Positions 24,138-36,298 of a stretch of DNA of 64,000 nt are shown piece after piece. The notes below the pieces were generated by a model that saw only the letters and a list, made by a program, of their open reading frames with translations, did no database searches and was not told the DNA's origin. Each line of letters opens with the position of its first letter. Position 1 is the first letter of the stretch. Source of the stretch: Actinokineospora terrae (GTDB lineage Bacteria; Actinomycetota; Actinomycetes; Mycobacteriales; Pseudonocardiaceae); assembly GCF_900111175.1 (NCBI RefSeq), contig NZ_FOGI01000005.1, forward strand, positions 473,404 to 537,403, read 5' to 3'. A program made the position numbers and the translations under genes.

Positions 24138-25162
24138 AGACCGACGAACTAGAGAGCCTGGTCCGTGACGCCATCGGTGACCACGCCGACCGCGCCCCGG
24201 AGCCCGCAGACACGATCCACGCGGTGCTCGCGCCCCGCTACCGGCGGCCGGTCCTGGCCTACGTCGCGGCGGCGGTCGTGGTGCTCACGCTGCTGGTGGT
24301 GGCCCCGGCGCTGCTGCGCGACGACGACCGGTCGAGCGGGATCGGCGGGACGAGGCCGCTGCTGCCCGCGCCCGAGCTCACGGTGCCGGTGCGCGTCGGC
24401 CCGACCTGGCTGCCGGACGGGATCACCGAGCTCAGCCGGGCGGCGACGCCGGACGGCAAGGTCCTGTCGCGGCAGTGGTCGGGCAAGCTGCCGCCCCTCA
24501 AGGTGACCGACCCGTACGTCAGCGTGACCGTGATGGCGAAGAGCGCCGAGCACAAGCTGGGGGGGTTCCCCTGCTACGGGGACGCCCAACCGGTCGACGT
24601 CAGCGGCAAGCCCGGCTCCGCAGTGGGCCCGACCCGGGGTGACCCGAGCACGTGCCTGGTGTTCGAGTACGACGATGCCGACGTCGTGCGCGTCAACGTC
24701 AACTACATCGCGGACGGGCGGGAGGTCGCGCTGCGGGTCGCCCGCTCGATCGGACCGGTCGACACCGCGCCCCTGGTCGTCGCCGCCGAGTTCGGCGTGC
24801 TGCCCGCGGGCCTGGCCCCCTTCACCCTCGGCATCGCCAAGGAGGAGTCCGGCCTCACCAGCCAGATCCACGCGATGCCGCCGGGCGGCGGAGACTCCGT
24901 GTCCGCCGAGTGGACCCACGCCCGCCCCACCCGGACCGGCGGCAACCCCACCACCGTGCGCGGCAGACCCGCCACCTACTACCCCATCGAAGCCACCGGG
25001 GACGGCGACGAACTCTGGGTCGACTTCGGCGACATGCGCCTGCGCGTCTTCTACTTCTCCAACCGCGCGAACCGCGGCCAACGCGAGGTCTGGGCGATCG
25101 GCATCGCCCAATCGGTCTCCATCCGCCTCCCCCGCAACGACTGGATCGGCGGTCGCTACTGA
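24134..25162 (+). CDS. Membrane protein, probable anti-sigma partner (pair 2)
   Basis: 342 residues with the same plan as the pair 1 protein: MKTDELESLVRDAIGDHADR, one transmembrane helix (VLAYVAAAVVVLTLLVVAPA), then an extracytoplasmic domain with GPTWLPDGITEL, a Cys pair (FPCYGDAQP and DPSTCLVFEY) and VRGRPATYYPIEA. The Cys pair is not found in the pair 1 paralogue and could form a disulfide. GTG start overlaps the sigma stop. Likely membrane anti-sigma or sensor. Confidence 0.75.
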   Translation: MKTDELESLVRDAIGDHADRAPEPADTIHAVLAPRYRRPVLAYVAAAVVVLTLLVVAPALLRDDDRSSGIGGTRPLLPAPELTVPVRVGPTWLPDGITELSRAATPDGKVLSRQWSGKLPPLKVTDPYVSVTVMAKSAEHKLGGFPCYGDAQPVDVSGKPGSAVGPTRGDPSTCLVFEYDDADVVRVNVNYIADGREVALRVARSIGPVDTAPLVVAAEFGVLPAGLAPFTLGIAKEESGLTSQIHAMPPGGGDSVSAEWTHARPTRTGGNPTTVRGRPATYYPIEATGDGDELWVDFGDMRLRVFYFSNRANRGQREVWAIGIAQSVSIRLPRNDWIGGRY

Positions 25163-25169
25163 CCTGGGC

Positions 25170-25185
25170 GTCTGGAATCCCAGAC
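25170..25185. promoter_or_regulatory. Palindrome upstream of hutH
   Basis: GTCTGGAATCCCAGAC has 6-base arms and lies about 47 bases before the hutH start. Its TGGAAT-type half sites resemble those bound by IclR regulators, so it is a candidate operator for the hut operon. It is weaker as a terminator because no T-run follows. Confidence 0.4.
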
Positions 25186-25231
25186 ACTGTCACCCGATCC
25201 TGGGTCGTGCCGTGGCGGGGTTCGCGCTGTG

Positions 25232-26763
25232 ATGGGGGGCATGGAACCAGTTGCCCTCGATGGTGGTCCGCTGAGTGTCGCGCAGGTGGTGGCGGTCGCC
25301 CGGGGCGAGGCCGAGGTGGTGTTGACCGCCGGGGCGTTGGACGGGGTGGCCGCGACCAGGGCGCACATCGAGAAGTTGGCCGACGCGACGGAGCCGACCT
25401 ACGGGGTGTCGACCGGGTTCGGGGCGCTGGCGGTGCGGCACATCCCGGTGGAGCGGCGGGCGGCGTTGCAGCGCTCCCTGATCCGGTCGCACGCCGCGGG
25501 GGCCGGGCCCGAGGTGGAGCCGGAGGTCGTGCGGGCGTTGATGCTGCTGCGGCTGCGCACCCTGGCCACCGGTCGCACCGGGGTTCGGCAGTCCACTGTG
25601 GAGACGCTGGCGGCCGTGCTCAACGCCGGGATCCTGCCGGTGGTGCAGGAGTACGGGTCGCTCGGGTGCTCCGGTGATCTCGCCCCGCTGTCCTCCATCG
25701 CCCTGGCGCTGATGGGCGAGGGCCAGGTCAGGTACCGCGGTGAGCTGGTCCCCGCCGCCGACGCGCTGGTGGCCGAGGGCATCGAGCCGGTCGCGCTGGC
25801 CGAGAAGGAAGGGCTGGCGCTGATCAACGGGACCGACGGCATGCTCGGCCAGTTGGCGCTCGCGATCACCGACCTGCACGGCCTGCTCGACGTCGCCGAC
25901 CTGACCGCGGCCATGAGCGTCGAGGCGCTGCTGGGCACCGACCGCGTGTTCGCCGCCGACCTGCAAGCGCTGCGCCCGCACCCCGGCCAGGCCACCTCCG
26001 CCGCGAACATCACCGCGTTCCTCGCCTGCTCGCCGATCGTGGCCAGCCACCGCGGCCCGGACTGCCCGCGCGTGCAGGACGCCTACTCGCTGCGCTGCGC
26101 CCCCCAGGTGCACGGTGCCGCGCGGGACACCGTCACCCACGCCGAGACCGTGGCGAGCAGGGAACTGTCCGCCGCCGTGGACAACCCGGTTGTGCTGCCG
26201 GACGGCCGCGTCGAGTCGAACGGCAACTTCCACGGCGCCCCCGTCGCCTACGTGCTGGACTTCCTGGCCATCCCGGTCGCCGACGTGGCGAGCATGGCCG
26301 AGCGGCGCACCGACCGGATGCTGGACGTGGCCCGCTCGCACGGCCTGCCGCCGTTCCTGGCGCACGACCCCGGGGTCGACTCCGGGCACATGATCGCCCA
26401 GTACACCCAGGCCGCGGTGGTCGCCGAGCTCAAGCGGCTGGCCGTGCCCGCCTCGGTCGACTCCATCCCCAGTTCCGCCATGCAGGAGGACCACGTCTCG
26501 CTCGGCTGGTCGGCGGCCCGCAAGCTGCGCAAGGCCGTCGAGGGGCTGGTCACCGTGCTGGCCGTGGAGTACCTGACCGCGGCCCGCGCGCTCGACTTCC
26601 GCTCCCCGCTCACCCCGGCGCCCGCCACGGCCGCCGCCGTCGCCCTGCTGCGCGAGCGCGTCCCCGGGCCCGGTCCGGACCGCCACCTGGCGCCCGAGAT
26701 CGCCGCCGCCGAAGACCTGATCCGTTCCGGCGCCCTGCTGGACGCCGTCAAGAGGAGGACCGT

Positions 26764-26767
<4 letters not shown>
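25232..26767 (+). CDS. hutH: Histidine ammonia-lyase
   Basis: 511 residues. It deaminates L-histidine to urocanate using the self-formed MIO group. The triad here is Cys146-Ser147-Gly148 in [15 protein letters not shown], where most relatives have Ala-Ser-Gly. Other motifs: [50 protein letters not shown]. Start uncertain: GTG 25229, ATG 25232 and ATG 25241 are in frame. First gene of the hut operon, overlapping hutU by four bases. Phenylalanine or tyrosine lyase activity is unlikely given the operon. Confidence 0.93.
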
Positions 26768-28421
<1,654 letters not shown>

Positions 28422-28425
<4 letters not shown>

Positions 28426-29612
28426 CCAGCCTCGCCGACATCGCGGGGGTCGGCGCCGACCCCCGCCGCGGCGGGTACTCCCGGCACGGGTTCGACCGCG
28501 TCGAGCTGGAACTGCGGTCCTGGTTCACCGAGGAGGCCGGTCGACGCGGGCTGTCCGTCGAGTGCGACCGGAACGGGAACCTGTGGGCGTGGTGGGGCGC
28601 GCCGGGTGACGGTGCGGTGGTGACCGGCAGTCATCTCGACTCCGTGCCCGGTGGTGGCGCCTTTGATGGGCCGCTTGGGGTTGTGGCCGCGCTTGAGGCC
28701 GTGGATGTGTTGCGGGCCAGGGGGTTCGTGCCTGGCAAGCCGTTCGCCGTCGTGGTGTTCGCGGAAGAGGAGGGCGGGCGGTTCGGGGTCGCGTGCCTGG
28801 GGTCGCGGTTGCTGACGGGTGCCATTTCGGCGGATGCGGCGTTGCGGCTGTCCGATTCGGACGGTGTGACGCTGGCGGAGGCGGTGCGGTCGGCGGGGCT
28901 CGACCCTTCTCGCGTGGGGCCCGATGCCGAGGCGTTGCGGCGGATCGGGGTGTTCGTCGAGCTGCACGTGGAGCAGGGGCGCGGACTGGTCGACCTCGGG
29001 GCGCCGGTCGGGGTGGCCAGCTCGATCCTGGCGCACGGGCGGTGGCGGTTCAGCATCAGCGGCGAGGGCAACCACGCCGGTGCGACGCTGATGGTCGACC
29101 GGCGGGACCCGATGGTGGCCGCGGCGCAGGTCGTGCTCGCCGCTCGCCGGGCCGCCACGGCGGTGGAGGGCGCACGGGCCACGGTGGGGCGGCTGATCCC
29201 CAACCCCGGCGGGACGAACGTGATCCCGTCCAGTGTGGACCTGTGGCTGGACGCGCGAGCTGATGACGATGCGCGGACCCGGGCCGTCGTCGCCGAGATC
29301 ACCGCTGTCGCCTCGGAGGTCGCCGCCGAAGAGGGGTGCGTGGTCACCGTCTCCGAAGAGTCCTACGGGGACACTGTGGTGTTCGACGTTGGGCTGCGGG
29401 ACTCGGTGTCCGGGGTGCTCGGGGGCGTACCCGCGCTGCCGACCGGGGCCGGGCACGACGCGGGGATCCTGGCCGGGCACGTGCCCACGGCGATGCTGTT
29501 CGTGCGGAACCCGACCGGGGTGAGTCACGCGCCGGAGGAGTTCGCGGAGGCTGACGACTGCGCGGCTGGCGTTGTGGCGCTGGCGTCGGTGCTGGAGGAG
29601 TTGGCCCGGTGA
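28422..29612 (+). CDS. M20-family amidohydrolase (allantoate amidohydrolase-like), probable N-formylglutamate hydrolase
   Basis: 396 residues, the length of the M20 carbamoylase/allantoate group. Metal ligands are visible in [28 protein letters not shown] and the C-terminal [13 protein letters not shown] stretch [28 protein letters not shown] and [10 protein letters not shown] are family signatures. The operon has hutF, which yields N-formyl-L-glutamate, but no HutG. This enzyme therefore most likely cleaves N-formylglutamate to glutamate and formate. That role is inference from position; allantoate or N-carbamoyl amino acids are the family's known substrates. GTG start in a 4-base overlap. 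Confidence 0.85.
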
Positions 29613-30889
29613 CCGCGTACTGGTGCGCTTCGGCCTGGCTGCCGTCCGGCGTGGTGTCGGGGGTGCGGGTCGAGGTGGTGGACGGGGTCATCAGCGCTGT
29701 GTCGCTTGTGGACTCGCCAGGCGATGCCCACGTGCTGCCGGGGATCGTGTTTCCCGGGTTCGCCAACGCGCACTCGCACGCGTTCCACCGGGGCCTGCGC
29801 GGCCGCACCCACGGCGACGGCGGCACGTTCTGGACCTGGCGCGACCGCATGTACGACCTCGCCGACCGCCTCGACCCCGACTCGTACTACCTCCTGGCCC
29901 GAGCGGTCTACGCCGAGATGGCCCTGTCCGGCATCACCTGCGTCGGTGAGTTCCACTACCTGCACCACGCTCCCGGCGGTACCCGCTACAACGACCAGAA
30001 CGCCATGGGGCACGCCCTGATCCACGCCGCGCGGGACGCGGGCATCCGGATCACGCTGCTCGACACGTGCTACCTGGCAGGCGGCATCGGGCAGCCGGTT
30101 TCCGCCCAGCAGCAACGTTTCTCCGATGGGGACGTACTCGCCTGGGCCAGCCGGGTGGCTGATCTGAAACCGATCCCGGGCTCCCGCGTCGGTGCGGCGA
30201 TCCACTCGGTCCGCGCCGTTCCCCGTGACGCCCTGCCGGTGGTGGCCGGTTTCGGTGGGCCGGTGCACGTCCACCTGTCCGAACAGCCCGCCGAGAACGA
30301 AGCCTGCCTCACCGCGTACGGCCGCACCCCGACCCAGGTGTTGGCCGACGCCGAGGCCCTCGGCCCGCACCTGACCGCCGTCCACGCCACCCACCTGACG
30401 GCCGACGACGTGCGCCTCCTGGGCGAGTCCGGCACCGGGGCGTGCCTGTGCCCGACCACGGAAGCCGACCTGGCGGACGGCATCGGCCCCGCCCGCGAAC
30501 TGGTCGACGCGGGCTCGCCGCTGTCGTTGGGCAGCGACCAGCACGCGGTGGTCGACATGCTCCTCGAAGCCCGCGCCCTCGAACACGGCGAACGCCTGCG
30601 AACCGGCCAACGCGGCCGATTCACCCCGGGCGAGCTGGTCGGCGCCATGACCGCCCACACGAGCATCGGCTGGCCGGAAGCAGGCCGCATCGAGGTAGGC
30701 GCCCCCGCCGACCTCGTGGCCGTCCGCCTCGACACGGTGCGCACGGCGGGATCGGCACCCGAGCAGGTGGTCCTGGCCGCGACAGCATCCGATGTGGACA
30801 CCGTGGTGATCGACGGCCGCGTCGTGGTCCGCTCGGGCGAACACGTCTTGGGCGATGTTGGACGACTGCTGGCGGAGGTTGTCGGATGA
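29609..30889 (+). CDS. hutF: Formimidoylglutamate deiminase
   Basis: 426 residues of the amidohydrolase superfamily. Metal and substrate ligands: [54 protein letters not shown], and [12 protein letters not shown]. It removes ammonia from N-formimino-L-glutamate to give N-formyl-L-glutamate, the deiminase branch of histidine breakdown. GTG start overlapping the M20 stop by four bases; ATGA overlap with hutI. Confidence 0.92.
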   Translation: MTAYWCASAWLPSGVVSGVRVEVVDGVISAVSLVDSPGDAHVLPGIVFPGFANAHSHAFHRGLRGRTHGDGGTFWTWRDRMYDLADRLDPDSYYLLARAVYAEMALSGITCVGEFHYLHHAPGGTRYNDQNAMGHALIHAARDAGIRITLLDTCYLAGGIGQPVSAQQQRFSDGDVLAWASRVADLKPIPGSRVGAAIHSVRAVPRDALPVVAGFGGPVHVHLSEQPAENEACLTAYGRTPTQVLADAEALGPHLTAVHATHLTADDVRLLGESGTGACLCPTTEADLADGIGPARELVDAGSPLSLGSDQHAVVDMLLEARALEHGERLRTGQRGRFTPGELVGAMTAHTSIGWPEAGRIEVGAPADLVAVRLDTVRTAGSAPEQVVLAATASDVDTVVIDGRVVVRSGEHVLGDVGRLLAEVVG

Positions 30890-32043
30890 GCGTGTTGGTG
30901 ACGAACCTGGGGGAGTTGACCACCAACGATCCCGAGTTGGGGACCGTGCGCGGCGCGGCGGTTGTGCTTGATGGGGATCGGGTGGGGTGGGTGGGGTCTG
31001 CGAAGCGGGCGCCGCAGGCGGACAGTCGGGTTGACGCGCAGGGGCGGGCTGGGTTGCCGGGGTGGGTGGACAGCCACACGCACCTGGTGTTCGCGGGGGA
31101 TCGGACCGCCGAGTTCGGGGCGCGGATGGCGGGGGAGGCGTACACGGCGGGTGGGATCGCGGTGACCGTCGAGGCGACCAGGGCGGCTGATGACGAGCAG
31201 TTGCGGGCGGGGCTGCGCAAGCACGTCGCCGAGGCGGTGGCGCAGGGGACGACCTGCATCGAGACCAAGACCGGGTACGGGCTGACCGTCGTGGACGAGG
31301 TGCGGTCGGCGCGGCTGGCGGCCGAGTTCGCCGACGAGGTCACCTACCTGGGCGCCCACCTCGTCCCCCCGGGCACCGACCCGGACGCCTACGTCGACCT
31401 CGCCGCGGGGGAGATGCTCGACCGGGTCGCGCCGTACGTGCAGTGGGCGGACGTGTTCTGCGAGACCGGCGCGTTCGACGAAGCCCAGTCGCGGCAGGTG
31501 CTCAAGGCCGCTGCCGCGCGCGGGCTCGGGCTGCGCGTGCACGGCAACCAGCTCGGCCCCGGCCCCGGTGTCCGCCTCGCGGTGGAACTCGGCGCGGCCA
31601 GCGTCGACCACTGCACGCACCTGACCCAGTCCGATGTGGACGCGCTGGCGGGCTCTGACACCGTCGCCACCCTGCTGCCCGCGTGCGACCTGTCCACCCG
31701 CCAACCCCTCCCCGAGGCCCGCCGCCTGCTCGACGCGGGCGCCACCATCGCCCTGGCCACCAACTGCAACCCCGGCTCGTCCTACACCTCGTCGATGGCC
31801 TACTGCATCGCCACCGCCGTGCTCCAGATGCGATTGTCGGTCCCCGAGGCCATCCGCGCCGCCACCCTCGGCGGCGCCCAAGCCCTCCGCCGCACCGACG
31901 TCGGCGTCCTGCGCCCCGGCGCCCGCGCCGACCTCCACCTCCTCGACGCCCCGTCGGCCACCCACCTCGCCTACCGCCCCGGCGTCCCCCTCACCTGGGC
32001 GGTCTGGCGCTCAGGCTCTCCGGCGCGTCCGCCGCGAGGATGA
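30886..32043 (+). CDS. hutI: Imidazolonepropionase
   Basis: 385 residues. Metal site [17 protein letters not shown], then [46 protein letters not shown] and the C-terminal [14 protein letters not shown]. It hydrolyses imidazolone-5-propionate to N-formimino-L-glutamate. Last gene of the hut operon. The final 53 bases overlap the convergent NACHT gene, and the C-terminus ([10 protein letters not shown]) is longer and more basic than usual. Confidence 0.94.
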   Translation: MSVLVTNLGELTTNDPELGTVRGAAVVLDGDRVGWVGSAKRAPQADSRVDAQGRAGLPGWVDSHTHLVFAGDRTAEFGARMAGEAYTAGGIAVTVEATRAADDEQLRAGLRKHVAEAVAQGTTCIETKTGYGLTVVDEVRSARLAAEFADEVTYLGAHLVPPGTDPDAYVDLAAGEMLDRVAPYVQWADVFCETGAFDEAQSRQVLKAAAARGLGLRVHGNQLGPGPGVRLAVELGAASVDHCTHLTQSDVDALAGSDTVATLLPACDLSTRQPLPEARRLLDAGATIALATNCNPGSSYTSSMAYCIATAVLQMRLSVPEAIRAATLGGAQALRRTDVGVLRPGARADLHLLDAPSATHLAYRPGVPLTWAVWRSGSPARPPRG

Positions 32044-34570
32044 CCACCTGCGGCCGGGCAACCTTCCCCGTCCGCCACCAGTCCCACATGGTCGCCGTGG
32101 CGGCCAACTGCACGAACACCCGCCTCGATTCCGGCCTGGCTTCAGCGCTCAATGACAGTGCCAGGAACCTGATCTGCGCCGCGCTCTTCCCCGTCAAGGA
32201 GGCCGTTTGATTCCACTCCGCCACCATGTTGGTCAAGTGGTGGTGTGGGAGCCGCGATCCAATCGGCTGATCGGCGCCCGCGGCATGCAGCCGCAGGCAC
32301 AGATCGGCGATCTCGCCAATCGGTTCGATGTCGGATTCGATCAGTCCCGCTCTGCTGGTGAACTGCTCACGAACGGCGGAGAGGAACAGGTCCTGGGGTT
32401 GGTCCATAGCTGCGCGGACAGAGTCCATGAGCGCGTTGCCGAATCGGGCCCGTATTCTTTCCGCTCCGGGGCCTCTCCGCAGGTCGGTCGTCACTGCCAG
32501 CACGATGGGGTCTTCCTCAGCCGAATCTATCGCATCGGTTAGGTGCGAGATGAGGTCGATCATCCTTGGGGTTGGTGCGGGAATCCGCTTCAGGAGAAGG
32601 ACTATCGTGGCTGGCGTCAGATCGGCTTGAGCTTCGTGGCGGAGATTCGCCGTCGCAACTCTCGGGCGAAACGACGCATTCATCCACAGCTGTGCCGTGG
32701 TGAAGAATGGCTCCTTTGTCCATGCGGCGGCGGATTGGATCGTGGGCAAAACTGAGGGATGGTTCAATTCTGACGCTGTTGCCAGTCGTAGCGAAACGGG
32801 GAAGACGGTGGACTTGTTGAGTTCGTCCACGAATTGGACCGCGCTGGTCGAAGACATACCGCGCGCCGGTTCGTCTCCTTGTCCCTCGACGGCGGGTGAG
32901 TCGTCGAGCAAGCGGTAGAGGCCTGCTGGGACCGGCGTGCGCCACACCACCGACCCCGTGGCCGTGCGCACCGCCGAGCGGAGGTGCCGGGATAACATGG
33001 CCTGCAACACCTTCTCCCGCAGAGCCGGGTCGTTCGCCGCGTCGCGCAGGACGCCGTCCAGTTCGGACCGCAGCTTCTCGTCCAGCTCCACCCCCTCCGC
33101 GACGCAGTCCAGTGCCAGGCCGAGCGCCGTCGAGGTCCGGGATGCCAGGCACGCCAGCACGATCGGGTCCGCGTCGGAGCCTGCCACGTACAGCAGGGTC
33201 GTCTCCCGCCACCAGTCGTCGTCCACCGCGTAGCACAGGGTGTCGACGAGGTTCTTCTCGCGGATGTAGGCGGCAGCGAGGTATTCCTGGAAAGTCAGGT
33301 GGGCGAAGGCGAACTGGTCCCGCTCCCACTCGACCACCAGCCCGTCGGAGATCACCCGGCGCAGGTGGGCCTCGGCGTCCAGCGGAGTCGACAGTCGCCG
33401 TAGGAGACGCTCGAACTCGGCCAGCACGACCTCGCGGGCAAGCTGGCGCACACCGTTGGTCATCATCAGGTACGCCAACGACCGCAGCAGCACCATCTTG
33501 TGCCGGTTGTTCCCGGTGCTCACCAGCTTCTTGGCCTCGTCGCGGTGCCACAGCATGACTTCGCAGATCTCGCGGTAGAGGTCGGCCCGCGACCCGGGTA
33601 ACGCCCCTCGGAACTGGTGCACCGTCGCGATCATGGTGAGCAGCAACGGGTTCACCGTGAGGTCGACGAGCGCGGGCGCCTCGTCCAGCCGGGCGAGCAG
33701 GTCTTGCGCCTCTTCCGCGGCCCGGTCGTGCGCGTCCGGGGTGACCGTGTTCGCCACCGCGCGGTACCAGCCGTGCACGAAGTCGCGGACCTGGGCCGGG
33801 GTGAACGGCCGCACCTGGAGCACCACCGTGCCGTCCACCGGCGCGTCGAGGAAGCCCTGCGGCCGCGAGGTGAGCACGAAGTCGTTGCCGGAGAAGGCGG
33901 TGATCTGGTTCTCCACCCACGCCGACACCGACCTGCGGTCCTGCGCCCTGGCCACCTCGTCGAGGCCGTCGAGCATCACCACGCACCGGTCCGAGCGCAG
34001 CTTCCTGGCGACCCACTGGTCCGCGTCGACCAGGTCGTACCTGGCCAGGTTCGCGACGACGATCTCGGGCAGGCTCGCGCCGCGCAGGATCTCCGCCAGG
34101 TGGTCGCGCAGGAACAGCAGCACGGGGGTGCCGCTGTCGCAGATGTCGCGGGCGGTCTTGCGCAGCAGGGTCGTCTTCCCGCTGCCCGGGCCGCCGAGCA
34201 CGGTCAGCACCTGCGGTCGGGGGTCGTCGAGGAAGTGGGCGAGCGGTCGGCGCCCCTGGACGGTGGTCGGCAACCCGGCGAGGACGTCCGTGCGCACCTG
34301 GTGCGGCGGCCGGTGCACCAGGCTGACGTCGACGTAGACCTCGTCCAACTCCAGGCTCGAGTGGCTCAGCGTCTGCAACCCCTTGAGGTCCACGTAGCGC
34401 GCGCCCCGGCGCACCCGCGCGATGTACTCCTGCTCGAACCGCTGGTCGGCGGTCAGTTCCGGCTCCGGCACCGGGCGCGACCGGCGGCGCCGTTCCAGCA
34501 GGGCGACCACGCCGGTCCCGGTGCCGAGCACCACCATCGCCGCCGCGAAGACCGACATCAGGATGTCCAC
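31991..34570 (-). CDS. Membrane-anchored NACHT-domain NTPase
   Basis: 859 residues. A transmembrane helix near residues 5-26 ([20 protein letters not shown]) is followed by a basic stop ERRRRSR. NACHT core: Walker [10 protein letters not shown] at 126-134, Walker [12 protein letters not shown] at about 196-206, then SRPQGFLD and the winged-helix end [19 protein letters not shown]. The C-terminal 350 residues are unusual: a short stretch ([20 protein letters not shown]) resembles a degenerate formylglycine-enzyme-like fold, and the rest is helical. GTG start preceded by GAAGGG. STAND NTPases of this type act in signalling and some in phage defence; no effector domain is seen here. The C-terminal coding region is visibly poorer in GC than the NACHT part. 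Confidence 0.88.
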   Translation of the reverse strand: MDILMSVFAAAMVVLGTGTGVVALLERRRRSRPVPEPELTADQRFEQEYIARVRRGARYVDLKGLQTLSHSSLELDEVYVDVSLVHRPPHQVRTDVLAGLPTTVQGRRPLAHFLDDPRPQVLTVLGGPGSGKTTLLRKTARDICDSGTPVLLFLRDHLAEILRGASLPEIVVANLARYDLVDADQWVARKLRSDRCVVMLDGLDEVARAQDRRSVSAWVENQITAFSGNDFVLTSRPQGFLDAPVDGTVVLQVRPFTPAQVRDFVHGWYRAVANTVTPDAHDRAAEEAQDLLARLDEAPALVDLTVNPLLLTMIATVHQFRGALPGSRADLYREICEVMLWHRDEAKKLVSTGNNRHKMVLLRSLAYLMMTNGVRQLAREVVLAEFERLLRRLSTPLDAEAHLRRVISDGLVVEWERDQFAFAHLTFQEYLAAAYIREKNLVDTLCYAVDDDWWRETTLLYVAGSDADPIVLACLASRTSTALGLALDCVAEGVELDEKLRSELDGVLRDAANDPALREKVLQAMLSRHLRSAVRTATGSVVWRTPVPAGLYRLLDDSPAVEGQGDEPARGMSSTSAVQFVDELNKSTVFPVSLRLATASELNHPSVLPTIQSAAAWTKEPFFTTAQLWMNASFRPRVATANLRHEAQADLTPATIVLLLKRIPAPTPRMIDLISHLTDAIDSAEEDPIVLAVTTDLRRGPGAERIRARFGNALMDSVRAAMDQPQDLFLSAVREQFTSRAGLIESDIEPIGEIADLCLRLHAAGADQPIGSRLPHHHLTNMVAEWNQTASLTGKSAAQIRFLALSLSAEARPESRRVFVQLAATATMWDWWRTGKVARPQVVILAADAPESLSARPPR

Positions 34571-34614
34571 CGCGCCCGCCCTTCTGCCGGTACCGCGTAC
34601 GATCCTACGGTCCC

Positions 34615-34641
34615 GACCTGGAGCAGGTCCGGGGTTAGGTT
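34615..34641 (+). promoter_or_regulatory. Operator and leaderless promoter of the first aldo/keto reductase
   Basis: GACCTG-GAG-CAGGTC (34615-34629) is a perfect palindrome, followed by a -10 TAGGTT (34636-34641) that ends six bases before the ATG. With transcription starting about seven bases after the -10, the mRNA would begin at the ATG itself. The same sequence precedes the second reductase at 36266. Confidence 0.65.
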
Positions 34642-34647
34642 GGGGAC

Positions 34648-35631
34648 ATGGAGTACACCCCTCTCGGCCGCACCGGGTTGTCCGTGTCCCGACTGGTGCT
34701 GGGCACCATGAACTTCGGGCCGCACACCACCGAGGCCGACAGCCACACCCTGATGGACCGGGCGCACGAGCACGGCATCAACTTCTTCGACACCGCCAAC
34801 GTGTACGGCGGCAAGGGCGGCACCGAGGAGATCATCGGCCGCTGGTTCGCCCAGGGCGGGCAGCGCAGGGAGAAGACCGTGCTGGCCACCAAGCTCTACG
34901 GCGCGATGGGCGACTGGCCCAACGACGGCCGACTGTCCGCGCTGAACATCCGGCGCGCGGCCGACGCCTCGCTCAAGCGCTTGCAGACCGACTACATCGA
35001 CCTGTACCAGATGCACCACATCGACCGCGACACGCCGTGGGACGAGATCTGGGAGGCCTTCGAGGTTCTGCGCCACCAGGGGAAGGTCCTGTACTTCGGG
35101 TCGTCCAACTTCGCGGGCTGGCACCTCGCGCAGGCCCAGGAAGCGGCACGGAGCAGGCACTTCCTCGGTCTCGTCGCCGAGCAGTCGCTGTACAACCTGG
35201 CCAACCGGTTCATCGAGCTGGACGTGCTGCCCGCCGCGAAGCACTACGGCATCGGCGTGATCCCGTGGTCCCCGCTGAGCAGCGGCATCCTCGGCGGCGT
35301 CCTGGCCAAGCAGCGCCGCGGCGAGGGCGTCCGCGACACCGCGTGGGCCGGGCCGGAGTTGCTCCAACGGCACCGCACGCAGGTCGAGGCGTACGAGGAG
35401 CTCGCCGCCGACCTCGGCCACGACCCCGCCAACCTCGCCCTCGCCTGGCTCCTGTCCCGCGACGGCGTCACCGGCCCCATCATCGGCCCCCGCACCACCG
35501 CCCAACTCGACGGCTCCCTCACCGCCTTCGACGTCACCCTCGACGAGGACACCCTCACCAAACTGGACGCCATCTTCCCGCCCCCCGCCCCCAACGGCGC
35601 CAAGCCCGCCCCCGAGGCCTACGCCTGGTAG
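34648..35631 (+). CDS. Aldo/keto reductase (paralogue 1)
   Basis: 327 residues. Conserved AKR sites: GLSVSRLVLGTMNFG, the catalytic Asp and Tyr in FFDTANVYGGKGG, Lys in TVLATKLYG, His in DLYQMHHID, then LYFGSSNFAGWHLAQAQE, GVIPWSPLSSG and the NADPH site GPIIGPRTTAQLDGSL. It reduces aldehydes or ketones with NADPH; the substrate is unknown. Very like the gene at 36299 along its whole length. No Shine-Dalgarno, consistent with the leaderless promoter. Confidence 0.93.
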   Translation: MEYTPLGRTGLSVSRLVLGTMNFGPHTTEADSHTLMDRAHEHGINFFDTANVYGGKGGTEEIIGRWFAQGGQRREKTVLATKLYGAMGDWPNDGRLSALNIRRAADASLKRLQTDYIDLYQMHHIDRDTPWDEIWEAFEVLRHQGKVLYFGSSNFAGWHLAQAQEAARSRHFLGLVAEQSLYNLANRFIELDVLPAAKHYGIGVIPWSPLSSGILGGVLAKQRRGEGVRDTAWAGPELLQRHRTQVEAYEELAADLGHDPANLALAWLLSRDGVTGPIIGPRTTAQLDGSLTAFDVTLDEDTLTKLDAIFPPPAPNGAKPAPEAYAW

Positions 35632-35642
35632 CGCGGTCGTAG

Positions 35643-35672
35643 CCGGTGCCGGACAAGGGAACCCGGCACCGG
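35643..35672. terminator. Bidirectional terminator between convergent genes
   Basis: Perfect 10-bp stem CCGGTGCCGG (35643-35652) against 35663-35672, directly abutting the minus-strand stop at 35673 and 11 bases after the reductase stop. Confidence 0.75.
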
Positions 35673-36206
35673 TTACGGCAACTGGGGCCGCAGCCGCAGC
35701 CAGGCCTCCAGCTCCAGGTCCGGCGGATCGGGCGGGTAGATGGCGATGATGCATTCGGCCGCCCGCAGCAGGTTCGCCGTCGCGCGGAGGTCGCCCATCT
35801 CCGGGATGGTCAGCGATCGCCACCCCGGCGCCTTGGCGGTGGCGTCCTCGAGTGACAGCGGGAGCGCGTCGAACAGCACGCGGCGCAGTTCGCGCAGGTC
35901 GCGGAGCGGGACGGCCGGGCTCGGTCCCACCGCGTCGAGCAGCCTGAAGCCCGCCCACAGCCGACGCAGCTGGGTGTCCTTGCGCGGCATCCCCGCCAGT
36001 CCCGATGCCGCCTCGGCGCGGTTGTACGCGGTAGTGCACAGCTGCCACTGGTCGTCGGTCAGCGCCGCGGCCGCGGCCAGCCACTTGGCCTCGAACGTGT
36101 CGATCACGCCGATCCACTCGTTCACGTCGAGCTCCGGCGACTCGTCCGCCAGCGCCGTGGCGACCTCCAGCAGGTCCATGTGGATGAGTTCGCGCCAGGT
36201 CACCAT
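35673..36206 (-). CDS. Hypothetical helical protein
   Basis: 177 residues, rich in A, L and D, probably all-helical. It contains LLEVATALADESPELDVNEW, FEAKWLAAAAALTDDQWQL and VPLRDLRELRRVLFDALP. No family that I know. ATG 36206 has GGGGAG ten bases upstream; a GTG at 36233 would extend it by nine residues. It lies between the two paralogous reductases on the other strand, suggesting that the duplication copied the reductase around it. Confidence 0.6.
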   Translation of the reverse strand: MVTWRELIHMDLLEVATALADESPELDVNEWIGVIDTFEAKWLAAAAALTDDQWQLCTTAYNRAEAASGLAGMPRKDTQLRRLWAGFRLLDAVGPSPAVPLRDLRELRRVLFDALPLSLEDATAKAPGWRSLTIPEMGDLRATANLLRAAECIIAIYPPDPPDLELEAWLRLRPQLP

Positions 36207-36265
36207 CGGTCCGTGTCTCCCCTCAGTCGACACCGTGATCCTAAGAGCCCCGTGCCTGGTGACGA

Positions 36266-36292
36266 GACCTGGAGCAGGTCCGGGGTTAGGTT
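36266..36292 (+). promoter_or_regulatory. Operator and leaderless promoter of the second aldo/keto reductase
   Basis: Carries the same GACCTG-GAG-CAGGTC palindrome (36266-36280) and -10 TAGGTT (36287-36292), again six bases before the ATG. About 28 bases upstream of the two reductase genes are the same, while sequence further upstream differs. Confidence 0.65.
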
Positions 36293-36298
36293 GGACGC

